Below are positions 26,047 through 35,043 of a DNA stretch of 64,000 bases, one piece after another; within the stretch, counting starts at the first letter, position 1, and each line of letters begins with the position of its first letter. Under the pieces are notes generated by a model. It was not told where the DNA came from. It did not search any database and worked only from the letters and a program-made list of their open reading frames with translations. Both the position numbers and the translations under genes were made by a program. Origin of the DNA: Kribbella flavida DSM 17836 (GTDB lineage Bacteria > Actinomycetota > Actinomycetes > Propionibacteriales > Kribbellaceae); contig NC_013729.1 of the NCBI RefSeq assembly GCF_000024345.1, positions 5,580,001 to 5,644,000 of the forward strand. The letters are read 5' to 3'.

Positions 26047-26837
26047 CCGACGACCGATCCCTGGGCGAGCTCCAGGAACCCACGGATCTGCGTACCCGCA
26101 CCGCCCAGCTGTTCGCGGCGATGGCCGCTGCCCCGGCCGGGGACCCGCAGCACAGCCTGGCCCGGGACGGCCTGGTCTCGCTGCACATGCCGCTGGTCGA
26201 GCACCTGGCCCGTCGCTTCCGCAACCGCGGGGAGCCGTACGACGACCTGGTGCAGGTCGCCACGATCGGCCTGATCAAGGCGATCGACCGGTTCGACTCC
26301 GACCGCGGCGTGGAGTTCTCGACCTACGCGACGCCGACCATTCTGGGCGAGATCAAGCGCTACTTCCGGGACAAGGGCTGGGCGATCCGGGTCCCCCGCC
26401 GGCTGCAGGAGCTGCGGCTGTCGCTGACCGCGGCGACCGCGGAGCTGACCCAGGAGCTCGGCCGGGCGCCGACCGTCGCCGAGCTGTCCACCCGGCTGGG
26501 GCTGTCCCAGGACCTGGTGATCGAGGGACTGGAGTCCGCGAACGCGTACAACACGTTGTCGCTGGACGCCCCGGACCAGAACGAAGCGGACGCGACGACG
26601 GTGCTGGACGGGCTCGGCGGCGAGGACGAGGCGCTGGAGAGCGTCGAGTTCCGCGAGTCGCTGAAGCCACTGCTGGCCCAGCTGGAGACACGGGAGAAGC
26701 GGATCCTGACGCTGCGGTTCTTCCGCGGCATGACGCAGTCGCAGATCGCGGAGGAGATCGGCATCTCCCAGATGCACGTCTCCCGGCTGCTCGCCCGCAC
26801 TCTCACCGAACTGCGAGCGGGCCTGCTGAAGGAGTAG
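26043..26837 (+). CDS. SigF/SigB-family alternative sigma factor
   Basis: 264 residues, GTG start overlapping the anti-sigma stop. Regions 2 to 4 are complete: LVEHLARRFRNRGEPYDDLVQVATIG is region 2.1-2.2 (quoted in outline), DRGVEFSTYATPTILGEIKR is region 2.3-2.4, IRVPRRLQELRLSL begins region 3, and region 4.2 is MTQSQIAEEIGISQMHVSRL. This is the stress or developmental sigma B/F group of actinomycetes. It is probably controlled post-translationally by the RsbW-like partner; no clear SigF-type promoter was found upstream of the pair. Confidence 0.92.
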   Translation: MTDDRSLGELQEPTDLRTRTAQLFAAMAAAPAGDPQHSLARDGLVSLHMPLVEHLARRFRNRGEPYDDLVQVATIGLIKAIDRFDSDRGVEFSTYATPTILGEIKRYFRDKGWAIRVPRRLQELRLSLTAATAELTQELGRAPTVAELSTRLGLSQDLVIEGLESANAYNTLSLDAPDQNEADATTVLDGLGGEDEALESVEFRESLKPLLAQLETREKRILTLRFFRGMTQSQIAEEIGISQMHVSRLLARTLTELRAGLLKE

Positions 26838-26839
26838 CC

Positions 26840-27250
26840 CTACAGCACCGGGTGGTCACTGCCGCCCGGGTCGTCGCGCAGCGCCGCGGTGGACGCCTTC
26901 TGGAAGATCGCGACCAGTACCGCGGCCGCGGCGACGGCCAGCACCACCGACACCGCGCGGGTCGAGCCTCCCCAGAAGCTGTACGCCATCAGCAGCTGGA
27001 TCAGCTGGGTGAACACGGCCGGGCCGCGGCTCCACGTCGACGCCCGGGACAACCCGCGGGCGACCAGGACCAGGCCCGCGCCGTACGCGAGCAGGAACAG
27101 GGTCGTGGTCACCCCGAGCACCAGCCGGGAGCTGTCGATCGTAAATGCTTCGGCAAATCCGAGAACGACGACCACAAGCCCTTCCGCAGCGACCACGGCC
27201 GCGGCTAACTTGAGCGGACGCGGTACGACTGCTGAGGAATCGGTCTGCAC
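26840..27250 (-). CDS. Small integral membrane protein
   Basis: 136 residues, four predicted transmembrane helices (around residues 13-32, 40-62, 75-95 and 100-118), cytoplasmic hydrophilic tail. The GTG at 27250 is the only sensible start. I recognise no domain. It is convergent with the sigma gene, 2 bp away, and reads away from whiB1. The function is unknown. Confidence 0.7.
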   Translation of the reverse strand: MQTDSSAVVPRPLKLAAAVVAAEGLVVVVLGFAEAFTIDSSRLVLGVTTTLFLLAYGAGLVLVARGLSRASTWSRGPAVFTQLIQLLMAYSFWGGSTRAVSVVLAVAAAAVLVAIFQKASTAALRDDPGGSDHPVL

Positions 27251-27520
27251 GCCGCAAGCCTAGTGCTGAAAGGCACTATGCCCCGACGGACTGCTGTGAG
27301 GAGCGGTTCGGCGCTGGGCGCGGAGTACCTGGGCTCACCCCTGCCCCGGGTACGCCGGTGGGTCGGAGAGCCTTTCCCCACAGGGATTCCAGGTTTTGCG
27401 TAACCCCGAGGCTGTTGGATCGGTTACTTGCAGTGAACGGGTGATCGCGGCAAGGTCCCCCCGTCCGCTAACCGGACGAGGTGGTCCGCTGTGCACCGGT
27501 TCGAAGTGTTAAGGAAGCGT

Positions 27521-27536
27521 TGTGATCGGATCGACA
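27521..27536. promoter_or_regulatory. Weak CRP-like site upstream of whiB1
   Basis: TGTGATCGGATCGACA has a perfect left half (TGTGA) of the CRP consensus and a degenerate right half. Its centre is 66 bp from a stronger site at 27587-27602. In M. tuberculosis whiB1 is controlled by the cAMP receptor protein through two sites, which is why it is listed. Confidence 0.4.
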
Positions 27537-27586
27537 AGTCCAGAACCCTTGTTTCATCAGCGTGAGATTGGGACGATGGGGTCGTT

Positions 27587-27602
27587 CGTGAAAACGTTCA
27601 CA
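27587..27602. promoter_or_regulatory. CRP-like operator upstream of whiB1
   Basis: CGTGAAAACGTTCACA matches the consensus TGTGA-N6-TCACA at nine of ten defined positions. It lies about 96 bp before the whiB1 start. The rest of the 447-bp gap 27251-27697 shows no coding sequence. Confidence 0.6.
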
Positions 27603-27697
27603 ACGCTCGCACCAACCCCCGTGCGATTACAGGCTCGCTGATCGGGCACAGACCAGCCCACAGCGTATTTCGACTACCGAGAGAGATGGGATTCGCC

Positions 27698-27949
27698 ATG
27701 GATTGGCGCCACCGGGCCGTTTGCCTCGATGAGGACCCGGAACTGTTTTTCCCCATCGGCAACACCGGGCCCGCGATCATGCAGATCGAGGAGGCCAAGC
27801 AGGTGTGCCGTCGTTGCGACGTGCGTGAGCAGTGCCTCGCCTGGGCACTCGAAGCCGGCCAGGACCATGGTGTCTGGGGCGGCCTCAGCGAGGACGAGCG
27901 CCGTGCGCTGAAGCGCCGGAACGCCCGGGCCCGCATCCGCACCGCCTGA
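27698..27949 (+). CDS. whiB1: WhiB1/WblE-type iron-sulfur transcription factor
   Basis: 83 residues from the ATG at 27698 (MDWRHRAVCLDED). The cysteines C9, C37, C40 and C46 have the same numbering as mycobacterial WhiB1, and the GVWGG turn and basic tail RRALKRRNARARIRT are present. WhiB1 holds an NO-sensitive [4Fe-4S] cluster and binds region 4 of the primary sigma factor. An ATG 12 bp earlier (27686) is in frame, but the MDWR start is the family norm and has a GAGATGGG box at suitable distance. The long upstream region carries CRP-like sites, and a strong terminator follows. It is monocistronic. Confidence 0.95.
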   Translation: MDWRHRAVCLDEDPELFFPIGNTGPAIMQIEEAKQVCRRCDVREQCLAWALEAGQDHGVWGGLSEDERRALKRRNARARIRTA

Positions 27950-27965
27950 CGCAGCAACACGATGG

Positions 27966-27992
27966 GGCCCCGCGGGATCCGCGGGGCCTTTT
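27966..27992 (+). terminator. Rho-independent terminator of whiB1
   Basis: Perfect 10-bp stem GGCCCCGCGG / CCGCGGGGCC with a GAT loop, followed by TTTT. It starts 17 bp after the whiB1 stop. Confidence 0.93.
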
Positions 27993-28169
27993 GATTTCCG
28001 CACCAGTACAGGCATTCCGGCGTTGCCCCCAGCCCCGACCGCGGCGTCCGAGGAACTATGGGTGGGTACCAACAGTTACCCCACCCCCATGGTTGCTCCG
28101 ACGCCACGCTGTCGGCCGGACGCAGGGCGCCCGGCCGACAAGAAGTGCGGACGACGTTCTCCGGCAGGC

Positions 28170-28577
28170 TCAGTGAGCCTTGCGAAGTGCCGTGACCTGC
28201 AGTTCGGTGAAGACGCCGACGGCAGCCGCCTGGGCGAGCACGAAGGCGATGCCCAGGCCGGTCAGGTCGACGGTGACCAGGGCGGCCAGGCTGGCCGCGA
28301 CCCAGACGGCGTTGACCCCGATCACTTCCAGTACGGCGGTTCGCTTCATCGCCGGGCCGCGGGCGATCAGCAGCAGCGCGGCGGTCCAGGCCAGCAGGAA
28401 GGCGCCGGCGCCCACACTCAAGGCCGTCGGCAGGCCGAGCGGCCCGTCGAGGGCCCAGCCCGCGCCGAGCAGGACGACGCCCAGCGCGCCGGAGGCCACG
28501 GCGTCGAGGCGGATGACCTGGGTGAGGGAACGGCTCTGGACAGTGGTGCCGGTGGCGGTGATGCTCTGGGTGCTCAT
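28170..28577 (-). CDS. Four-helix integral membrane protein
   Basis: 135 residues with AGGAG before the ATG at 28577. After a hydrophilic Thr/Ser-rich N-terminus there are four predicted membrane helices (about 27-45, 52-72, 82-102 and 107-124). No domain is recognised and no catalytic residues stand out. It stands alone between whiB1 and pdtaS; the 105 bp upstream separate it from pdtaS on the same strand, so it could be a downstream member of that transcript. Confidence 0.75.
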   Translation of the reverse strand: MSTQSITATGTTVQSRSLTQVIRLDAVASGALGVVLLGAGWALDGPLGLPTALSVGAGAFLLAWTAALLLIARGPAMKRTAVLEVIGVNAVWVAASLAALVTVDLTGLGIAFVLAQAAAVGVFTELQVTALRKAH

Positions 28578-28682
28578 CGTCGTTCTCCTGGTTCAGCGGT
28601 TGTCTGTTGACCAGAAGCTTGCCGCCGGCGCGGCCATCCGGCGATGACGTCACAGGTAACGGCGACGATCACCTCGGAGGTG

Positions 28683-30158
28683 TCAGTCCTTGACCGGGAT
28701 GTCCAGCACCACCGTCGTGCCGGGACCGTCGGTCCGCGGCTGGAAGTCGAGTACGCCGTCCAGCTCGCCCAGCACCAGGGTGCGCACGATCGACAGCCCG
28801 AGATTGCCCGATGTCTCGGAGTCGAAGCCCTCGGGCAGGCCCCGGCCGTCGTCGGCGATCACCACGCGCAGCCGGCCGACCGACCGCTGCGCCTCCAGCG
28901 TGATCGTTCCGGTCGCATCCTCCCCCGTGCGCGCGCCGAACGCGTGCTCCACGGAGTTCTGCATCAACTCGGTCAGCACCATCGCCAGCGGCGTCGCGAC
29001 CTCGGAGTCGAGTACGCCGAAGCTGCCGGTTCGCCGGGTCGCGATCTGGGTGGCCACTGTCGACACGTCGGCCACCATCGCGGCCACCCGGTCCGCGACG
29101 TCGTCGAAGTCCACGTGCTCGTCGAACGACTCCGACAGCGTCTCGTGCACGATCGCGATCGACCCGACCCGGCGGACCGCCTCGGCCAGCGCCGCCTGCC
29201 CTTCCGGCACGGTGATCCGGCGGGCCTGCATTCGCAGTAACGCCGCGACGGTCTGCAAGTTGTTCTTGACGCGATGGTGAATCTCCCGGATGGTCGCCTC
29301 CTTGGTGACCAGCTCCCGCTCCCGGCTGCGCAGTTCCGTCACGTCGCGCAGCAGGATCAGCGCGCCCACGTGCTCGCCGTCGGCGCGCAGCGGGATCGCC
29401 CGCAGGAACAGCGTCGCCTCCGGGTTCTCGATCTCCAGCTCCTTGGCGGCCCGGCCGGTCAGCACCGAGGCGAGCACGTCGTCGACCTTGTGCCCGGAGT
29501 GCAGCAGCTCGCCGGAGACGTCCTTGAGCCGGCTGCCGACCAGATCGGTGACCAGGCCCATCCGCCGGTACGCGGACAACGCGTTGGGGCTGGCGAACGT
29601 CACCATTCCGTGCCGATCGACCCGGATGCAGCCGTCCCCGACCCGGGGCGTGGTGGACAGCAGCCGCTCCCCGCCGTACGGGAAGATGCCGTCGGTGATC
29701 ATCCGGGCCAGGTCGGTCGCGCTCTGCAGGTAGGCGATCTCCAGCCGCGACGGGGTCCGGACGCCGAGCAGGTTGGTGTTGCGGGCGATCACCGCGATCA
29801 CCCGGCTGCCGCGCCGGACCGGGATCGTCTCCACCCGGACCGGGACGTCGTCGCGCCACTCCGGATCGCCCTCGCGGCAGATCCGGCCGCCGTCGTAGGC
29901 CTGGTCGAGCAGCGGCCGCCGGTCGCGTGGGATGAAGCTGCCCACGATGTCGTCCAGGTACGCCGTGGGTCCGGTGGTGGGGCGCATCTGCGCGCCGGCC
30001 CAGAAACCCAGCCCTTCGGTGTCGGGCAGCCAGAGCACCAGGTCGGCGAAGGACAGGTCGGCCAGCATCTGCCAGTCGGACACCAGCAGCTGCAGCCGGT
30101 CCAGGTCCGCCTGGTCCAGGGTCGTGTGGTTGCGCACCACGTCACTCAGAGAGGGCAC
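28683..30158 (-). CDS. pdtaS: PdtaS-like cytosolic sensor histidine kinase
   Basis: 491 residues, GTG start, no membrane segments. An N-terminal GAF-like domain (about 10-150) and a PAS-like domain (about 170-285) precede a HisKA_2 dimerisation helix, IREIHHRVKNNLQTVAALLR, with the phospho-acceptor His near residue 295. The HATPase has MVLTELMQNSVEHAFG (N-box), IADDGRGLPEGF and SGNLGLSIVRTLV (G-boxes). In mycobacteria PdtaS phosphorylates the antiterminator PdtaR, which binds RNA. No PdtaR gene is visible here. Its position next to whiB1 matches the arrangement in M. tuberculosis. Confidence 0.92.
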   Translation of the reverse strand: MPSLSDVVRNHTTLDQADLDRLQLLVSDWQMLADLSFADLVLWLPDTEGLGFWAGAQMRPTTGPTAYLDDIVGSFIPRDRRPLLDQAYDGGRICREGDPEWRDDVPVRVETIPVRRGSRVIAVIARNTNLLGVRTPSRLEIAYLQSATDLARMITDGIFPYGGERLLSTTPRVGDGCIRVDRHGMVTFASPNALSAYRRMGLVTDLVGSRLKDVSGELLHSGHKVDDVLASVLTGRAAKELEIENPEATLFLRAIPLRADGEHVGALILLRDVTELRSRERELVTKEATIREIHHRVKNNLQTVAALLRMQARRITVPEGQAALAEAVRRVGSIAIVHETLSESFDEHVDFDDVADRVAAMVADVSTVATQIATRRTGSFGVLDSEVATPLAMVLTELMQNSVEHAFGARTGEDATGTITLEAQRSVGRLRVVIADDGRGLPEGFDSETSGNLGLSIVRTLVLGELDGVLDFQPRTDGPGTTVVLDIPVKD

Positions 30159-30309
30159 GGTGCCGAGCCTACTCAGGGCTGTGCAGGTCCGCGCGGCGCG
30201 CCGCGGACCGGGCGACAGGCCGTCGCCGCGTGGGCCCGGCTCGACAGATCGGGCCGATGGGTGTTGATTGATCTGTGCCGAATCAGGGGTCGAGTGAAAG
30301 GATGTCTCG

Positions 30310-31218
30310 GTGGAGTCGACGTCGTACTGGCAGGACGTGATGGCCGCGGACTACGCGGTACCGCACGACCGTGCGCTGACCGACCTCACCGAGGAGCTCG
30401 TCCGCGGGCTGGCCAGTACCAATCCGCAGATCCGGGACGCCCTGGCGTACCCGACCCTGGCGACCTGGCTCGAGCGCGGCGTGTACGACGACCTGCTGCC
30501 CGGCTTCGGTGACGGGCTCTGCGCCGGGCTGGCCTACGGGCTCGGCGAGGACGGCACCGACACGGTGTTCCGGCGCTCGTTCACCGCGCTCACGCTGGCC
30601 GAGGTGATCCACCGCGACAACGCCGAGTTCCTGGTGCACGACGAGGTGGTGATGCGCTGGGGCGACCGACTGGCCACCTGGCTGCTGCGCGAACGCGACC
30701 TGCGCGGGTACGTCGCGGACTGCGGCTGGGCGCACGCGGTCGCGCACGGCGCCGACGCGATCGGAGCCCTGGCCCGGTCCCGGCACTGCGACGCGGGCGT
30801 CCTGCGGGCCCTGCTGGACGTGCTGGCGGACCGGATCGTCAAGGACACGCCGTACCGCTGGGTGCACGAGGAGCACGACCGGGTCGCGCACGCGGTGATG
30901 ACGATTCTGCACCGCAACATGCTGAGCAGCGACGAGCTGGAGCGCTGGCTGAAGCCGATCGCTGCCACCGCCGCGCAGCAGCCGATCATGCACGAGACGC
31001 TGCCGGAGTGGCCGACCCCCAACGTCTTCAACGCCCGCGGCGTGCTGCACGTGCTGCTGAGCCAGCTGGCGATCGGGGTGAAGGGTTTCCCGATCCCCGG
31101 CGACGACGACCTGTTCGGACGGCCGATCGAGGCCCGCGCCGACCTGCTGCTGATGGTCACCGAGGCAGTCCGCTCGTCCCAGCCGTACATCTACCGCCCG
31201 GCACCCGCCCCGAGCTGA
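30310..31218 (+). CDS. DUF2785 family protein
   Basis: 302 residues, GTG start with AAAGGA upstream. Mostly helical and soluble, with TPYRWVHEEHDRVAHAVMTI and CGWAHAVAHGADAIGALAR as the most distinctive segments; these His/Asp/Glu-rich helices match the DUF2785 family as I know it. The biochemical function is not established. It is divergent from pdtaS and appears to be transcribed alone. It is the first of a run of accessory genes inserted between pdtaS and rsrA/sigR. Confidence 0.8.
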   Translation: MESTSYWQDVMAADYAVPHDRALTDLTEELVRGLASTNPQIRDALAYPTLATWLERGVYDDLLPGFGDGLCAGLAYGLGEDGTDTVFRRSFTALTLAEVIHRDNAEFLVHDEVVMRWGDRLATWLLRERDLRGYVADCGWAHAVAHGADAIGALARSRHCDAGVLRALLDVLADRIVKDTPYRWVHEEHDRVAHAVMTILHRNMLSSDELERWLKPIAATAAQQPIMHETLPEWPTPNVFNARGVLHVLLSQLAIGVKGFPIPGDDDLFGRPIEARADLLLMVTEAVRSSQPYIYRPAPAPS

Positions 31219-31256
31219 TCCGCTGCCGCCGCGCCGGCGCCGAGCCGGTCGTCGGC

Positions 31257-32324
31257 TCAGTCCTGCCGACGGACGGCGACCGTCGCGATCACCGCGCGGT
31301 GGTCCGAGCCCTGCAGGTGGTAGGTGCGCAGCCGGCTCGGTTCGACGCCCGGCCCTGTGACGACGTGGTCGATCACGGTCCGGAACAGCGCCGGCCGGTC
31401 CGCCGGCCAGGTGCCGTTGAGCCCCTCCCCCACGGCGGGCCCGACGCTGCGGCAGTTCCGCCCGAGCGCGTCCCGGAAGTCGGCGTGGTCGGTGGTGGCG
31501 TTGAAGTCGCCGGCCACGATCGTCGGTACGTCGCCGGCACACCACGTCCGCAGTACGTCGAGGTCCTGCTTCCAGGTGGTCACCTCCGGCGGCAGCGGCG
31601 GAAAGCCGTGGTACGCGATCAGCCGGAGGTCGCCGAGCGTGCCGCCGGTGACGACGATGTGCCCGAACCGGGTGGTGGTCTGCTCGACCACCCCGGCCCG
31701 GCCCGGCCGCGGATCACCGGTCGCCGGTTCGGCCGACGGCAGCGCGGCGTTCACCCGGCCGGGGTCGAGGGTGTCCGCGCCGAAGGTGACCTTGCCGAGC
31801 GTGGCCGACACCAGCACGCTGGTCGCGCTCTCCACCGCGGAGTTGGCCTGCACCGTGTACCCGTTGTAACCGAGGCCGCCGAGCTCGGCCTGGATCTTCT
31901 GCCGGATCTCGACCTGGGCCTCCGGCAACGACACCAGGTCGGGCCGGTGGGCCCGGATCAGGTGTGCCACCTCGGCCGGATCGGCCGCACCGCCGAGCAC
32001 GTTCGCGACCATGATCGTCATCGCCCGGGAGCCGGGGGCCGGCGGCTCCGGGTCGGACGCCACCCGCGGCACCATCAGCGCGCCGCCGGTGAGCACCAGC
32101 AGGACGACCAGGGCCGAGGCCAGCCGCCAGCTCCGGCGCAGCAGCATCAGCAGCGCGAGCAGCAGGACCAGCGCGAGCAGCTGCGGACGGAACGCGACCA
32201 GCTGGGGGAACGGCGTGACCTCGTCCAGGCCGAACAGCTCGGGATAGAGCGGGACGGCAACCATCAGCAGGAACAGCGTCGACAGCACGACGCCCCGGAC
32301 CCGCCAAGCGGTTTCGTTGTCCAT
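31257..32324 (-). CDS. Membrane-anchored endonuclease/exonuclease/phosphatase-family protein
   Basis: 355 residues. Two to three N-terminal membrane helices (about 8-28, 45-62, 67-85) are followed by an extracellular-facing DNase I-like domain from about residue 100. Catalytic motifs: MVANVLGGAAD with the Asn, LVSLPEAQVE with the Glu metal ligand, IVAGDFNATTDHADFRDAL, and the closing LQGSDHRAVIATVAV with the Ser-Asp-His triad. The family cleaves phosphodiesters in DNA, phosphoinositides or sphingomyelin; the substrate cannot be assigned. It is divergent from the DUF3311/SSS operon. Confidence 0.87.
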   Translation of the reverse strand: MDNETAWRVRGVVLSTLFLLMVAVPLYPELFGLDEVTPFPQLVAFRPQLLALVLLLALLMLLRRSWRLASALVVLLVLTGGALMVPRVASDPEPPAPGSRAMTIMVANVLGGAADPAEVAHLIRAHRPDLVSLPEAQVEIRQKIQAELGGLGYNGYTVQANSAVESATSVLVSATLGKVTFGADTLDPGRVNAALPSAEPATGDPRPGRAGVVEQTTTRFGHIVVTGGTLGDLRLIAYHGFPPLPPEVTTWKQDLDVLRTWCAGDVPTIVAGDFNATTDHADFRDALGRNCRSVGPAVGEGLNGTWPADRPALFRTVIDHVVTGPGVEPSRLRTYHLQGSDHRAVIATVAVRRQD

Positions 32325-32410
32325 CCGCCACCCCTCTGCATCTAGTCGCTGTCCCTCGACGAAAGGTAGCGTTCAGCGTTGCGCCCGCGCCGTGTCCCGA
32401 GGAGGTAGCT

Positions 32411-32674
32411 GTGTCCAAGCTGTCCGCGGTGAGCCCCGCGTACTGGATCGCCGGAGTTCTGCTGGCGGCCTCAGTCGTGGTGCCACTCCTGGTCTCCACC
32501 TATGCCAGGGAAGAACCCCGGCTGTGGGGATTCCCGTTCTTCTACTGGTACCAGCTGCTCTGGGTGTTCATCTCGGCGATCACCGTCAGCATCTCCTACC
32601 AGCTGGTGATCCGGCAGGAACGCAAACGTCGTGCCGCCGAGGGCCTCGACGGAGTCAAGGAGGGCGACCGGTGA
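32411..32674 (+). CDS. DUF3311 small membrane protein
   Basis: 87 residues, GTG start with GAGGAGG upstream. Two membrane helices (about 10-30 and 42-65) with the Tyr/Trp-rich motif LWGFPFFYWYQLLW between, and a basic tail. This is the usual small partner encoded ahead of SSS-type monocarboxylate symporters. It overlaps the symporter gene by four bases (GTGA) and probably helps assemble or regulate it. Confidence 0.9.
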   Translation: MSKLSAVSPAYWIAGVLLAASVVVPLLVSTYAREEPRLWGFPFFYWYQLLWVFISAITVSISYQLVIRQERKRRAAEGLDGVKEGDR

Positions 32675-34329
32675 ACGACGTCGACTGGGTCCAGCTGAGC
32701 ATCGTGGTGCTGATTTTCGGCGCCGTCACGGTGATGGGCTTCATGGCCGCGCGGTGGCGCCGGACCGGAGAGCTGGACAGCCTGGACGAGTGGGGCCTGG
32801 GCGGACGGGGCTTCGGCACCTTCATCACCTGGTTCCTGCTCGGCGGCGACCTCTACACGGCGTACACGTTCATCGCGGTACCGGCCGCGATGTACGCGAC
32901 CGGGGCGGTCAGCGGGTTCTTCGCCGTCCCCTACACCATCGTCGTCTACCCGATCATCTTCGTCTTCATGGCGCGGCTGTGGTCCGTGTCGCACCGCAAC
33001 GGCTACGTGACCCCGGCGGACTTCGTCGGCGGGCGCTACGGCAGCCGCGCGCTGTCCCTGGCGGTGGCGGTCACCGGCATCCTCGCGACGATGCCGTACA
33101 TCGCGCTGCAGCTGGTCGGCATGCAGGCCGTCTTCGAGACGATGGGGCTCGGCGGCGACAACCTGCTGGCCAAGGACCTGCCGCTGCTGATCGCGTTCGC
33201 GGTCCTGGCGGCGTACACGTACTCGTCGGGTCTGCGCGCGCCGGCGATGATCGCGTTCGTCAAGGACGGCCTGATCTACCTGGTGATCGGCGCCGCGATC
33301 CTCTACCTGCCGGGCCAGCTCGGCGGCTGGGACAGCATCTTCGACGCCGCGAAGGCCAAGATGGAGACACCGTCGCCGACCACCGGCAAGCCGACCGGGG
33401 CGTTCGTCCCGGGCGAGGCCGGCTACTCGGCGTACTGGACGCTGGCGCTGGGTTCGGCGCTCGCGCTGTTCATGTACCCGCACTCGGTGACCGCGGTGCT
33501 GTCGACGAAGAACCGCAACGTCGTCCGCCGGAACGCGGCGATCCTGCCGGCGTACTCGCTGCTGCTGGGACTGCTCGCCCTGCTCGGCTTCATGGCGATC
33601 AAGGCGAACGTCGACATCAAGGGCCTGGACGGGCTGGCCAACCCGCAGCTGGCGATCCCGCGGCTGTTCGACCAGGAGTTCCCGGCCTGGTTCGCCGGCA
33701 TCGCGTTCGCGGCGATCGCGGTCGGCGCGCTGGTGCCGGCGGCGATCATGTCGATCGCGGCGGCGAACCTGTTCACCCGCAACATCTACCGCGACTTCCT
33801 GAAGCGGGACGCGACGCCGGCCCAGGAGGCGAAGGTGTCGAAGCTGGCGTCGCTGCTGGTGAAGTTCGGCGCGCTGGTCTTCGTGCTCGGGATGGACAAG
33901 ACGATCTCGCTGAACCTGCAGCTGCTGGGCGGGATCTGGATCCTGCAGACCTTCCCGGCGATCGTGGTCGGCCTGTTCACCCGGTGGTTCCACCACTGGG
34001 CGCTGCTGGCCGGCTGGGCGGTCGGCATGGTCTGGGGCACGATCACGGCGTACAACGTGGTGAACCCGGCGACCGGCAAGCACTTCGGCGGCTCGCTGGC
34101 GATGGTGCCGTTCACCGACACCCAGGTCTACATCGGCCTGACGGCGTTCGGCATCAACCTGATCGTGGTGGTCGCGCTGACCCTGCTCCTGCGCGCGCTG
34201 AAGGTCGCGGAGGGCAAGGACTTCACGCACAAGACCGATTACCTGGCCGACGCCGGGGACCCGGGCGTGAAGGACCTGGAGGAGCTGCTTGACGAGGGCG
34301 GGACCGGCCCGGCGGCCGCGAAACCCTGA
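32671..34329 (+). CDS. Sodium:solute symporter (SSS) family transporter, MctC/MctP-like
   Basis: 552 residues from the GTG at 32671. About 13 membrane helices. Typical SSS segments include LGGRGFGTFITWFLLGGDLY, GRYGSRALSLAVAVTGILAT, MFYPHSVTA-like LFMYPHSVTAVLSTKNR, and AVGALVPAAIMSIAAANLFT near the Na2 site. Together with the preceding DUF3311 protein it looks like the MctC/MctP monocarboxylate transporters of actinomycetes and rhizobia (pyruvate, acetate, propionate, lactate). The direction is inward with Na+ or H+. A strong hairpin terminator follows at 34345. Confidence 0.9.
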   Translation: MNDVDWVQLSIVVLIFGAVTVMGFMAARWRRTGELDSLDEWGLGGRGFGTFITWFLLGGDLYTAYTFIAVPAAMYATGAVSGFFAVPYTIVVYPIIFVFMARLWSVSHRNGYVTPADFVGGRYGSRALSLAVAVTGILATMPYIALQLVGMQAVFETMGLGGDNLLAKDLPLLIAFAVLAAYTYSSGLRAPAMIAFVKDGLIYLVIGAAILYLPGQLGGWDSIFDAAKAKMETPSPTTGKPTGAFVPGEAGYSAYWTLALGSALALFMYPHSVTAVLSTKNRNVVRRNAAILPAYSLLLGLLALLGFMAIKANVDIKGLDGLANPQLAIPRLFDQEFPAWFAGIAFAAIAVGALVPAAIMSIAAANLFTRNIYRDFLKRDATPAQEAKVSKLASLLVKFGALVFVLGMDKTISLNLQLLGGIWILQTFPAIVVGLFTRWFHHWALLAGWAVGMVWGTITAYNVVNPATGKHFGGSLAMVPFTDTQVYIGLTAFGINLIVVVALTLLLRALKVAEGKDFTHKTDYLADAGDPGVKDLEELLDEGGTGPAAAKP

Positions 34330-34344
34330 CGACGCAGGCCGTTC

Positions 34345-34384
34345 GTGACGGGAGGTCTCCACCGCGGTGGGGACCTCCCGTCAC
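34345..34384 (+). terminator. Terminator of the symporter operon
   Basis: A 40-bp palindrome: GTGACGGGAGGTCTCCACCG folds on 34365-34384 with one G-T wobble, followed by GCTTTG. It begins 15 bp after the symporter stop. Confidence 0.88.
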
Positions 34385-34461
34385 GCTTTGCGGTGATGTC
34401 GACACGCTCAGCGGTCCGCTGGTGCCCGGATTCGGGCACCGGGCGCGGCAGAATCGCGAGG

Positions 34462-35043
34462 GTGTTGCTGGTTCTCCTCGTGATGGTGCTGGCTGCCGGA
34501 GTGGCGATGCTCACCGGCGGCCGCCTCACGTCGCTGGCCGACAACAGCCTCTCCGGCCTGCACTGGCTCGCCGCGGCCGCGACCGGCCAGCTGCTCGGCT
34601 CGGTCGCCGGCGGGATCGCCTACCCGGTCGGCCTGGTCGCCTCAGCGGTCTGCATCGCCGTCTTCCTGCGGCGCAACCTGCGCCTGCCCGGCGTCGCCCT
34701 GCTGGCCCTCGGTTTCGCCGCCAACGCCCTCGTGGTCGCCCTCAACGGCGCGATGCCGGTCTCCCGGACCGCCCTGGCCCGCGCCGGCCTCGACTCCTTC
34801 AGCCACAGCCCCCGGCACGAGGTGTCCGGTCCGGACACGGTGCTCCCGTGGCTTGGCGACGTCGTACCGGTCGCGCTGCCATGGGTCGGCCAGGCCGTCA
34901 GCCCCGGCGACGTCCTCATCGCCGCCGGCGCCGGTCTGCTCCTGTACGCCGGCCTGGGCGGCACCGGCCACATCCCAGCCGACTCCGCGCCACCCTGGCA
35001 CGCCCTAGAAGCGAAAACCTCGTCCAACCACCCGGCGCAGTGA
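34462..35043 (+). CDS. DUF5317-like membrane protein
   Basis: About 193 residues. It opens with a hydrophobic LLVLLVMVLAAGVAMLTGG segment and has four to five membrane helices; LNGAMPVSRTALARAG and a loop around SGPDTVLPWLGDVVPV fit DUF5317. The start is uncertain: the GTG at 34462 fits the family's usual start and lies after the terminator, while an ATG at 34396 would add a hydrophilic lead. The last 39 bp overlap the 3' end of the convergent HD-GYP-like gene. DUF5317 genes often accompany HD-domain genes in actinomycetes, which fits. The role is unknown. Confidence 0.72.
   Translation: MLLVLLVMVLAAGVAMLTGGRLTSLADNSLSGLHWLAAAATGQLLGSVAGGIAYPVGLVASAVCIAVFLRRNLRLPGVALLALGFAANALVVALNGAMPVSRTALARAGLDSFSHSPRHEVSGPDTVLPWLGDVVPVALPWVGQAVSPGDVLIAAGAGLLLYAGLGGTGHIPADSAPPWHALEAKTSSNHPAQ

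Noticed and set aside
27251-27697. Small protein gene in the whiB1 upstream region
   Set aside because: No frame has a start with ribosome-binding site and protein-like composition; regulatory sequence is the better explanation.
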